NCBI RefSeq assembly: GCF_020382885.2
Contig: NC_058507.1
Coordinates: forward strand, 3,299,715-3,363,714
Length of the DNA: 64,000 nt
Source of the DNA: Scatophagus argus
Taxonomy: Eukaryota > Chordata > Actinopteri > Scatophagidae
Direction: 5' to 3'
Position 1 is the stretch's first letter. Every line of letters begins with the position of its first letter. A program made the translations under genes and the position numbers. Positions 48,043 through 57,883 of this stretch are shown here, in pieces. The notes below the pieces were generated by a model. That model did no database searches. It was not told where the DNA came from and saw nothing but the letters and a program-made list of their open reading frames with translations.

Positions 48043-50597
48043 ATATGCATGCGTACACACTCTCCACCCATCACAGCTGCCCCACATGTCCACACCTCAT
48101 CGCATCCCAGGAGCTACTGCTGCTATTACTGTCACCAAAGAGCTCGCTAACAGCTTCATTACCCAGAGCACCGGAGCGCTGATCACCGGATGAACAAAAT
48201 TACCACAACACAACCAAGAGCTGAGCAAATGTTACGATGGGCAGACCAGCCCACCCAAAAGGTGGACTTTAGGTGAATTGTGCTTTTTTTTCTGGCATGT
48301 TAGAGTAACAATCCTGACAGTCTCTCTGAAATGCAAAACAAAAGACAGCCCGCCAGACGCTCAGTCCCTGTCCTCGCATCATGTAATATCCTAACACAGA
48401 TTAAAAGACGGTTCAGTTAAACTTTCATCATCCCACACTCAAGCAATGAATCATTAAGTCCGCGTACCTCCGTAACCAAGAGTGTGCTGGGGTCGATCAC
48501 ATCCAGGAAGTGTCTGAACCGACCAAAAAATGTGCTCTAAGAAAAAAAGAAAAGACATCATACAAACATTACCTTAAACTTCACATTCACTGAAAACTTA
48601 ACAGTGAGACAAAAAAGTAACTTGTGATCTTTTAAAGTTAAAACACTGGAATACCTGAGTCAGGATGATTAAATTCAGAAAACCTATTATACGGGGAAAA
48701 TAAATCTAATTTCTGCTAAAATGTAGGCAGCAAAATCTGGATTCTGGATTGTTTCTTTTAGCAGAGAAAGGAAGAGAGATTCCAGATGCCTCCCAGTAAA
48801 CAGATATTACAGCATGCCAGCTGTTTTAACACACCAGGTGGAGTCTGCTCATTAATACCTCTTACAAACTGTTTCCTATCTGTATCTTTTAGGGACTCAA
48901 ATCACACCATTTGCAATTACTTTCTGTAATGACTGAGCCAGAAATACCTTTCAATCATTTATTTCTAAGCGAGCATAAGGAATCATTTCGGAGATATGGC
49001 AACACACCACGCAGCCTTGAGAGCCACCCATCCCTCCCTAACTTGAGATTAATTACGCTAACTGCTAATTTGGATGAAAATCTGGTATCTGATTCAGTGC
49101 TGCGCCTTGTGACTTCCTGAACATATGGATGGTTGGTGAAAACACGCCATGAGGGAACAGTTTTTCTAAATCTTTTAAGTTCAATTATACATCCAGACTC
49201 GTCTCACGCGTACTTCCAGGCTAACAGCAGCTTCACCAGTGTTACACCACCACACACTGTGGCCTGTCATCCTGCCCTCGGAAATATTTTAACGGAGTCT
49301 TTGATGGCATAAACTTCATATTTACACGTACTGCACTTCAGAGGTGACACTGACATTATCAGGCTTTTAGTGCTGAAGGTGTTTTTCACATTTTCAAATC
49401 ACTCTAGGCTTTTCATTATTACTTTAGGATTGTATGTAGTTATTTATATTGAAGAGGTGCTCAACAGAGTGATTATTGCACTTTCTTAATGTTGAGAGAC
49501 TGACGAGACAGAAGTGCAAATTAAAGATGCAGAGTCCAAGTTATCCTAACTTTTATTTAATCCCTTGAATAGGTTAACCACCAAGTTATTATAATAACTT
49601 GGCCATCTTCTTGTGTTTTAAGAAGAACTCAAAACTTATTGTTTGCTCTGCCAGATTATTTGGCTGTGTTCACCATCCCCATGTGTCTCCATTTGATTCA
49701 CCATGAATTTATAATCAAATGCAGCAGCCTGTGAAAGACAAAGACAGCAAAAAGTACCGACAAAGTCTGTCACCCGCAAACAACTGGATAACCATTCCAT
49801 GGGATGTGGATGATCCAGGTATTAGTCGAACTCTCAGGTGTTTGTCCTTTTGATGAGCTTTAAATTTTAGCTGCAAAACGAAAATATAAATTAACGATCT
49901 TTATTTTTTTTATTCCCCTTTTATTCAAGTGACCACGGTGTAAGTCGGACGGTTCAGGCCTCCATGACGTCCATTAAATCCTGATAATGGACACCTCGTC
50001 GGACATTATCCCTAACCACACTTCATATAAAGTTAATGTTATTTACACGACTTACTGTATGACAGATAGAAGCAGAATCGCAGCTTGAGCCGTTGGTCAG
50101 ACATGAAGAAATGAGAGGTGAACGTAAGGATTTGTTATATGATTTTAGCCTAAAATCACCTAATAATTTTAGGTCTCTACGTAACAGGTCAAAGGTCAAA
50201 TTACGTAAACTTTAACCCTGTTCACTGGGGAAACGTTCAGGTTACATTTGACCAAGCAGGTTAAATACAGACAAAATGACAAAATTGTTATAATCATAAT
50301 CCCACTTTAATTTTTTAAAAATGAATATTACCTTTTCTCACAACTATTTATGCTAATGTTGACATGCCGACATAGTTAGTGCAGTGGGCACAATACAACC
50401 GAAACAACGCAGCTAAATGTTCACACGGAAAGGCCTGTTAATATGACAAATATGAACTTTAACGGGTCACATGGCTACAGCTGCCTGGTGCTTGAAGAGC
50501 ACATACGAAGTTCCTGTGGAAGACTTGGTCGACTGAAAACTAAAAGTACCTGGTCGAAACGAGACTTGCCATGCTGGAATGCCGGATATTCAGACAT
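34066..50597 (-). CDS. sfxn5: sideroflexin-5, mitochondrial inner-membrane carrier
   Basis: Sideroflexins are multi-pass inner mitochondrial membrane transporters. Family work links SFXN1 to serine import, and SFXN5 has been proposed to carry citrate. Fourteen coding exons in gene order: 50,550-50,597; 48,468-48,536; 47,508-47,585; 47,092-47,118; 45,723-45,777; 45,318-45,343; 45,060-45,113; 44,521-44,577; 44,362-44,427; 43,198-43,288; 40,007-40,122; 39,737-39,822; 35,517-35,634; 34,066-34,143. All junctions are GT-AG and in frame, totalling 322 residues. Signatures: [14 protein letters not shown] (19-32), [15 protein letters not shown] (78-92), [15 protein letters not shown] and [16 protein letters not shown]. 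Hydrophobic segments lie near 148-168, 183-200, 239-256 and 271-292. The C terminus is VTYNKGL, and no cleavable presequence is evident. Exon 1 encodes only 16 residues ([16 protein letters not shown]), shorter than the human N terminus. The a/b teleost duplicate is not resolved. Confidence 0.95.
34420..34960. promoter_or_regulatory. candidate control block in sfxn5 intron 13
   Basis: A complex, non-repetitive stretch containing AATCCTAATCAGACATC, CCAGTGGTAATTAAATCC, GCCATTTAATGAGCAG and several other ATTA/TAAT cores. It lies inside the intron 34,144-35,516. The look is that of developmental enhancers, possibly serving emx1 about 5 kb away. Inference only. Confidence 0.3.
35810..36010 (-). 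repeat. teleost 'GATTAATCG' family repeat in sfxn5 intron 12
   Basis: It has GGGCTCCAGTTAACGATTATTTTC, AACTGATTAATCATTTAGTC, then AAAGTGACCTCTTCAAACTGC, in the order of the reverse complement of the element at 18,764-19,140. Diverged copy. Confidence 0.55.
36691..36857. promoter_or_regulatory. candidate control block in sfxn5 intron 12
   Basis: It contains GGATAATCCCC (Otx/bicoid-type TAATCC at 36,698-36,703), TGCCTAATGAGGGAG, CTCATTAACACG and GGTTTAATTAGGC within 160 bp. It abuts a CA microsatellite. It lies about 6 kb past emx1. An enhancer role is inferred from motif density alone. Confidence 0.3.
36858..36882 (+). repeat. (AC)n microsatellite, about 12 units
   Basis: Uninterrupted AC run in sfxn5 intron 12. 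Confidence 0.95.
37015..39736. other. remainder of sfxn5 intron 12
   Basis: No exon is recognised. It contains AT-rich sequence and a GC-richer block at 38,440-38,720 that could be functional but shows no specific motif set. Confidence 0.4.
41930..42255. promoter_or_regulatory. strongest enhancer-like block, sfxn5 intron 10
   Basis: Over about 325 bp are ATCTAATTGAATGACAGGCC (homeodomain core next to a TGACAG TALE/Meis-type site), GCTTGATTAGG, TTCAATTAGCC, TTTTAATTACC, GGTAATTATCC, GCCAATTACC and TTTAATTGAAAG. Also present are TCF-like CTTTG/CAAAG pairs. This is much denser in homeodomain cores than the flanks. It lies 12 kb beyond emx1, inside the intron 40,123-43,197. The regulatory role and the target gene are inferred. 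Confidence 0.4.
42284..42310 (+). repeat. (GGA)n microsatellite
   Basis: About eight GGA units directly after the enhancer-like block at 41,930-42,255. Confidence 0.9.
43326..43353 (+). repeat. (CA)n microsatellite next to sfxn5 exon 10
   Basis: About 14 CA units, 37 bp upstream (gene sense) of the exon 10 acceptor at 43,288; on the gene strand it reads (GT)n. Confidence 0.95.
47856..47884 (+). repeat. (GT)n microsatellite in sfxn5 intron 2
   Basis: About 14 GT units, 120 bp from a second GT tract at 48,007-48,041. Confidence 0.95.
48007..48041 (+). repeat. (GT)n microsatellite in sfxn5 intron 2
   Basis: About 17 GT units. Confidence 0.95.
48780..49125. promoter_or_regulatory. candidate control block in sfxn5 intron 1
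   Basis: It contains GCCAGCTGTTTTAACACACC, GCTCATTAATACC, TTGCAATTACTTTC, CTGTAATGACTG and GAGATTAATTACGCTAACTG. E-box and homeodomain cores cluster in complex sequence inside the intron 48,537-50,549. Function is inferred. Confidence 0.28.
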
Positions 50598-53373
50598 GCT
50601 GCAGCAAATGCATACAAACCAACGCCAGACTTCTCCTTCCTAACGAAAATAAAGCTGCATTCAACGCCAGACTTCAGCTGCAGGTCTGCAGCGCGCTCAA
50701 CGTTCAGCTGTGTAATGCCCCGGTTGCATTGAGGGTAATGGAGTTTTTTCCGAGCTGTATTGCTCGGTTGAGCCTCACGACAGCTGACTACACTTCCCAG
50801 GAGAACCTGGTTTGTTTTCGGTCTGAAAACGGGAAGTTAGCGGGTAAAAATGTGATGCTTCAGTTTGGCGCAAAGCGAGACGTTTTGCGTTAAAATGTTC
50901 GTGGAAGCACTGAAGGAAGGCGTTTGAGTTTAGAGGGTATAACATAGCCCCCTGGTGGTGGGTTTGAATTAAAGGCTGGACAAAACAACGTGAACCTCTA
51001 ATATTCATAACAAAACAATTTACAGCCTGGAGTATGAATTAACGCCCCAGGGAAAGTTGTGTGACATTTCAATGTACATGCGCATTAACTGCATATGCTT
51101 GTGTTATTCTGCACATCTCCTGTGGGAAACAGCACGTGCAGTGTTATGACTCGTGAGCAAGGCTGCAGCTGTCACTGAAGACACTAAGATGATGTCCTTA
51201 TGTTATGTCCTTATGTATGCACAGTGCGTCCAGGACCTTTAGACTTGTTATATTTAGCCTTATTTTCATGCGTGCAAAATTCACATTTTGGCAGATTTTT
51301 TTAGATATTTTTAGGGTTTTTCATATCAATCCATGAAGAATGTAATAAAATAAGGATTCAGTGCTGCATTCGTGCAGCAGAATATGAATCATGACTGCGA
51401 GGTGAGGGCCTTTAAACAGTACAGTGATATATAAAAGAATTAGGGGCACGTGGGCTCATGACCTCAGGGCGTCCTGGGTACGGACCTGCTTGCAAGATGG
51501 TAACGAAGATTCAGATTTGGCTTTATCACTCAGTTTCTTTCATACTATCATATGAAAAAAATCTGCTACAGAACTGAATAAGCATTAAGAATTTTGATGG
51601 CATTTTATCAAATCTGGTCCAAACCTTCTTTTAAATTTCTTTTAAGATGTAGTAGACAAATTTAAGGAATAAAGTAAATAACATTTGAGACCTAAATTCC
51701 AAAGGCCGACATAAAAATTATAATTAGTTATATGATTAATTATAATTAATAAGTATCAGAAACAAACCATGTAAGCAAACATGAAAACCCCTCCGTGAAC
51801 AAAGAAATTACCACAATCAGACCTGAAGCAAAAGAAAGATTTAAAACCAAACATAGGGTGAGCAAGAAACACAAAATATTCTTTATTAAATATACAAAAT
51901 TTGTGAAACAGAATTGCATCACGAATTGTAAACTTTCCAATCTTACATACTACCTTAATCACACTCCACCAGCTACACAATCAAGGACAAAATACAATCA
52001 GTTTAAACTTAAATTAAAAAAAACAAACAAAAAAAAAAAAACCTTGAAAATGGAAGACATGGAGGAGGACGTTTATTCTTGCGCTTCATAAGTGTCGAGT
52101 CACATTTAATGTCTCTACGGTCATCTATGCACTTGACATTGAGATCTCACGGCAAAACTGAGATGACGAGACAGTTTTTTTCTTGATGTTTTCATATGCT
52201 TCAAGCTCACTGGAAAATCATCGCTGTGGTGTCAAAGTAGGCCAAGTGCTTAAATCACAGAGCGATTCGAAAGTGCAGTACGGTGTAAAGTAGACCTAAC
52301 TATACCGATATCTACAGACAGGTACAGTAGAGTTATGTTCTGACGATTAAGTAGTGCAAGAACATCCACAAATGCTTTTAAAAGTGGCATCATATCAGAA
52401 TACTTCATGGTGTATCAATTACGTTTCAAGGCTTTTTTTGGCATTTCACAGGAATCACTGTTACTGCTCATTTTCTATTGGTATGCATACACTTATTGTT
52501 GTGCAGTGAGCTAAACAACATAACAAAGCATGAACAGAAGTTTAAAAAAAAACTTTCAGTGAACAAACGGCTTTTCTTTTCCAAAACCCGCTCCGAGCCC
52601 CGAAGAGTAAAATGAAGTGCTAGATTCTTTATGAACGTCGGAACAAAAAAGAAATAAAATAAAATAAGGCAGCATTTGGCATTTCAATACGGCATATATG
52701 CTGTAAAATGCGGTATATATCCCTTTGTAACACCTGAAAGCAGTAGCGATACGCGTGCTCGGGCTGAAGCAGATGTGACACGCAGACATCGGGGGTGGGA
52801 GACAAGTACCAGCATGTCGCAAGCATTTTCTCAACAGTGGAGTCGTGTTGATAACGCACACGTGGGAAGGCAGAAGCATGAGATCAGAGAAGCTGTGATG
52901 GCTGATTTTGATACTGAGTGATACTGTCTTCACCTGATAACACCGTGACCCATACAAGAATCAGTTAGCTTATTAGGCTGAGCATTATGGGTAATTTCAA
53001 GACATGCCCATTGAACAGAAACAAAGGAGAGGAAAACAGGTAGGAGCAAGCAAAAGATAAACAGCACTCCTCGTGCGTAGAAGAAAAAAACCATTCACTT
53101 GCTGGCTAAGAACACTTTTTGAACATTCATGAGCTACGATCAGTTCCCAGTAACGTGACAAGGCTGAACTCACACACCGCTCATTTGGTTTGTCATTTCA
53201 AAAACTGGTCGGAGCACTTGATGTTACCATCAGAACTGGGGAACTTCTGCAGAGTGTCAATCCAAAACAACATGTACATCATCTCACACAAGTCTTTATA
53301 GGCGTACGTTACTCCACATGACACACTGGTGGTTTTGCATGATTTCACCTCATCAAGTGAAGTCTACTTAAGC
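50598..53373. other. region upstream of sfxn5 and downstream of rab11fip5
   Basis: The sfxn5 5' UTR and promoter must lie just right of 50,597, in moderately GC-rich sequence up to about 50,900. No TATA box is obvious. From 51,000 to 53,373 I see AT-rich noncoding DNA, an AT-rich near-palindrome around 51,718-51,755 and an A-run at 52,017-52,040. No exon is recognised. Confidence 0.4.
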
Positions 53374-53475
53374 CAGGAGGTGATTAGCTTAGCTTAGCAT
53401 TAAGACTGGGAAAAAGAAAACAGTTAACACGGCTCTGTCCAAAGTTAAAAAATATGCAAACTATGAAGCACTAAC
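53374..53475 (+). repeat. relic of the 'TTAGCTTAGCAT' teleost repeat
   Basis: It reads CAGGAGGTGATTAGCTTAGC, TTAGCATTAAGACTGG and GGCTCTGTCCAAAGTTAAAA, a good match to the middle of this fish repeat family. Confidence 0.7.
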
Positions 53476-53803
53476 TTGTATTTTTATGGGGACTTTTTGG
53501 TGAACAGCTTCCTGGAGTTCTTGCACTTCAGGATGTTGCTGCATCCACCTTGCAACACTATTCCTTTAAGCATGAAATCACCTGCAGAAACTTGAAACAT
53601 ACTCAAGATCCACTTTAGTAAACGTTCTGTTGCCTTTATTTATAGTATCAAGTGTAATGCAGTAGTTTTGAGCTAGGCCTGTTCTGAAAACCAAAAATGG
53701 TATTACTTTAACACTACAAAATCCAAAGCCTGACTGTCCATTGCCGCTTTCAGAGACAACCATATTTACAGCTGTCTTTTTTTGGATTTTTGGGCAACAT
53801 ATT

Positions 53804-53955
53804 CAAGTTGAAACAATTAGTCAACTGTTATGACAATCTATTGTTTGCTTAAACCAGTTTCCAAAAGGCCAGACATTTGTCCATCAGTCCATTAATCAGG
53901 GAAAATAATTACCAGATTAACTGAAAATGAAAATAATCATTAGCTACACACCTGC
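53804..53955 (+). repeat. relic of the teleost 'GATTAATCG' repeat
   Basis: It contains GTTGAAACAATTAGTCAACTG and ends GAAAATGAAAATAATCATTAGC, both typical of the family's two ends. It probably lies in or just past the rab11fip5 3' UTR. Confidence 0.55.
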
Positions 53956-54748
53956 AACACAGCTTGTAAGCACAATGCTTTCTGGCAACTCTGTTTTTTT
54001 GGACTGTTGTGACTGCTGTGCTGCCTACTTTTCACTGCAACTATGAACTGAAATCTTGTGCAGATTTCAGACTGATTTTCATGCTGCACTAAAATGAAAT
54101 AAAACCAAAGGTTGCCTTGAGGTTATAAAATCAATTTAAACCTTATGGTACGATACAGAAAGGGACAATGGCAAAAATTGATTTTAAAGATATATAATTT
54201 ATAGCTAAAATATGCAAAACCACCAGAGTGACGCTTAAAGTTGTTAGCTCTCCTCCCCCTACAGATCTGTGAAACCTTTGAAAAAGTACATATATTTTAA
54301 TTTTAATTTAATAAACTGTCTGAGCAGTCGGTTGGATGTACTGTGTTAAGGACTGAAACTCTGCCATTTCTCTCTTTTGTGATAAGGTGATAGAAGTGAA
54401 GTGAAAATGAGGAATCCATGTTTCTACAATCAGGACCCCAAAATGGAAGCATCTGGCTTTTGAACCCGGTGGGCTCACTCCCCTGTGAACATAAAACTAA
54501 CCGGCTGTGTGAACCTGAAAACAACCTGAGGACCCGCTACATTCTGGACCGGCCGAACCAAACCCCTTCAAATGAGGCCACGTTTCAGCACAGTAAAGCA
54601 TGCCGTCTGGAAAACATCGCCTGGACATCTTTCAGTGCCTAGATATTTGTATCAAAAAGGACAGCATAGCAGTGAAAAGACTAAAGAGCTGTTGTGGAGG
54701 TTACAGTGAACAGATGGGGACTGAACTGGAAACCCTTTGCCCCCTTCG
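53956..54748 (-). other. rab11fip5: likely 3' UTR of rab11fip5
   Basis: AT-rich sequence following the stop codon on the gene strand. Candidate poly(A) signals on that strand are ATTAAA hexamers in the AT-rich stretch around 54,300-54,312 and an AATAAA farther left near 53,635. The true end cannot be decided from sequence. Confidence 0.4.
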
Positions 54749-55025
54749 TCACTTTAACTTGGATCGCACTTGCAGGAGAGTGGGCTTCTGCTCCATGATG
54801 CGCACCAGCAGTGTGTCAATGTAGTCCTCCAGATCTCTGACCTGCGGCTTCAGCTTCTTCAGCTCCACCTCCCGCTTAGCCAGCAAACATTTCTGACGCT
54901 CAAACTCCTCCTTCTGCCTCTCCAGCTCTGCCTCCCGCTGCACCAGCAGGGCGACAAGTTCACTGTGGTTCAGGTGGTAGTACGAGCCCGCTCCTTCTGT
55001 CATGGACTGAAGAATGAGAGAGAGA

Positions 55026-55079
<54 letters not shown>

Positions 55080-57831
55080 CGGCGAGAAAGAAAAAGAGTG
55101 ACAAAGGTTAAAATGGTGATGTCTTTTCATTGAATTACTTCATGAATATACAAAGAGAACTGGAGATAAAGAAAACAGAGAACCGGAGTCTCAGCTGAGT
55201 GATGAGTTCAGTCAGAGGCTGAACTGAAACACACAGACACACACAGACAACCTCAGTTTCCCAGCACTCACTGGCTTACGGCTAATGTACAGTTAAATAT
55301 TAGGCTGTCTGGGGCAAATAAACACTTGCACGTGTAATGACGTCAACATTCACTTTGCTCTCTGTGTCAACCAAGTGTAAACCTCACCCATCAATTTGTG
55401 GACTACCTCAAGTCTGGCACTATAGCTGTCACCATCTTGGTTTCTGGGAGCCAAAGATGACCATATCTGAATGATACAGTGGAGCTGGGGAGGATACACA
55501 TTGCTACACCTCTGCCTTGATTAGATTTGATTAAGAATCCAAGAAATATTTCTGGTAGTAATGTAGCAACCACGCTATAGCGTCAATCACAAGGTAGCCA
55601 CGCACTAAATCATATCCTGCTTTAGTGTTTCTTTCACACCAAATGAGACCATAATTTACCAAATGACATGGACAATGTGGTCTTGAAGAAGACTTGAAAC
55701 TAGTGACTGAGACATAATATCATTAGGGAACTGTTTACAGAGGTAATAAATCAAGTATGAAGGAGGGTGATTTTACAGAGAATGTAAGTAAGTTAAGTAA
55801 AAAAAAATTATGTAATTTTACCTGAGATGAAGAATTTTATTCTTTCCTCTTGTTTTCTAAGTCACCTGCTAGGTTTGCCTTTTTGTTTTCGATTCCTGAA
55901 AACTTCATAATCTTTACATGACTTCACTAATAAAGCAATTTGAGAAATATCTGTTACCTTTACTGCTGTGTAAGTGAGATCTCATCATTATTATTGTTGT
56001 GCAGGAGTTGTGAAAGTAGAGAAAATTAAAAATGTATCCTAACTTCAGAAGTGTTCACAGATGTATTTGCAGGTTTAAAACCCAATTCCTGACCACTGAA
56101 CCAATAAAAAAACGACAACAACAAAACAAATACTTGCTGTTGTTTGCCTCTGAAGTATTGCAGTACTTTCATATCATTATTGTAACATCATACGATACCT
56201 TCTTCCTGTCCGTCTCCTGCTCGCTGAGCTGGCTGCTCCTCCCCGGGTGGATGGTGGACTTGAGCTTCTCCAGTCCGGTGGCCAGCACTGACCGGCCCTC
56301 AGTCCGCTTCTCCTCAGCCAGCATGGCAGTGGTCAGGGGCTTCACTGGGTGGGGGCTGGACGGGATAACATGAGCAGCACAAACATACGTCAAACGACAA
56401 CACCTCTGTGGTTTTTCAGCTTAATACAGAAGACTTTCATGTGATGGAAGGACTCCATCTGGCTGCCATACTGGGGGTCCATCGCTCACTCAAAGCCACA
56501 GCCTAAAAAGCTGGTTACCTTCCAGCTTCTACCATACAGACATATCAGTCTGTCAGAAATTATTTCATTTTTGTATGATTCATTTCAGTAAGAGGACTTG
56601 GATTTATGTCTGTTTTTCCTTTCTCTGTTTTTGTTCTAAAAGTACCAAAGGGGAAGTCAGGGGATGGTTTGCGCAATGTGTGATTTTCAGAGTAAAATCC
56701 TTTATATAATCCTTAATATGATTAAACATTGTTGTGGTTGTGGGTGGGATGAAATCAAGGGATGAAGAAACATATGTTTCTGCTACGCAAAATTATGTTA
56801 ACCTATGTTAACCTTTTCTGACTTTTCTCAAATGCTTTGTTTTTGTTTGGGGTTTTTTCGCTCACTTCATCAGGCCTAAAGATCCATCAAAGGAAACAGT
56901 GTGTGATGGAGCAGAGTGAGTCATGATGTTCACACTGAAGCCGCATCTTGTAGTGAGGGGGCACAGGTAAACATTATTTTACAGGAGTTACACGCTAAAA
57001 ACATTAGCTGAAATGGGCTTTTATTCTGAAAATCACTCACATCACAACTGTAGTTTTGTTGAGGAAACTGATTTGAAGACAGAAAAAATAGCATTAAAAA
57101 ATTCTCGTTTCAACAAATTGTTTTGTTTCTTACACAAGTGACTAGCTCTTTGTTTTAATTAAATCAATTTGCTCGCTGAGCCAATTGGCTGACAAACCAG
57201 AAATGAGTTCTTTAAGGAAAACTTGAAAGGTTTGCTCATGCTACAACTCAACAATAGCACAGGAAAGACAGTTTCCTGTGTCAGTGACCTACATTTACAA
57301 GGAAATATATCCTTTCAGTCCACTCACTCACTGCAGAGACTTGCCACAATCTCTGTCATATACAGCTTTCTTTAGGCCAGCACTTGAACTGGACCTCCAG
57401 GATGACACCAGACATGGATGCTGAAGATGAACCTCTGAAAAGTCTTAATTTTCGTGATCAAGAGAAAAGAAGGTTAGACTTTTAGAAGAAATTAATTGAG
57501 TTAACTGCATGCGCAATCAAACATGTAGAAATGTGTTAAATGTATTATTTACCCCGAGGTGTGAAGCAAATGCTATCAGTGACAACTTTTTTCTCATATA
57601 AAGCCTGGTTTCTGGTTGAGATTTTGGCAAATGAGTGTAGTTGTGTGAGAACACTAGCTCGGAAGGGGGTGGTGTGTGTGTGTGTTTGTGGTGGGAGGAG
57701 GGGGTGTGTGGTAGGATTCAGGGCAAAATAATAACTGCTAATTGGCCTGAGGCTCTGTTTCCTCTCCTGTTACCACAGAGCCAGGACACACACAATACAC
57801 CTGCACAGGAGTCCTGTTAACACTAGTATGT

Positions 57832-57883
<52 letters not shown>

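Noticed and set aside
47768..48193. 141-codon + strand open frame with Cys-Val repeats
   Set aside because: Built from two GT microsatellites in sfxn5 intron 2.
50040..50106. Possible sfxn5 exon 1 (ATGTCTGACCAACGG, with donor ACA|GTAAGT)
   Set aside because: It would end in phase 1, while exon 2 needs phase 0. The exon at 50,550-50,597 fits both phase and family sequence (FDQ joined to STFFGRF).
51718..51755. AT-rich near-palindrome (TTATAATTAGTTATATGATTAA)
   Set aside because: Imperfect and of very low complexity, as expected by chance in AT-rich DNA.
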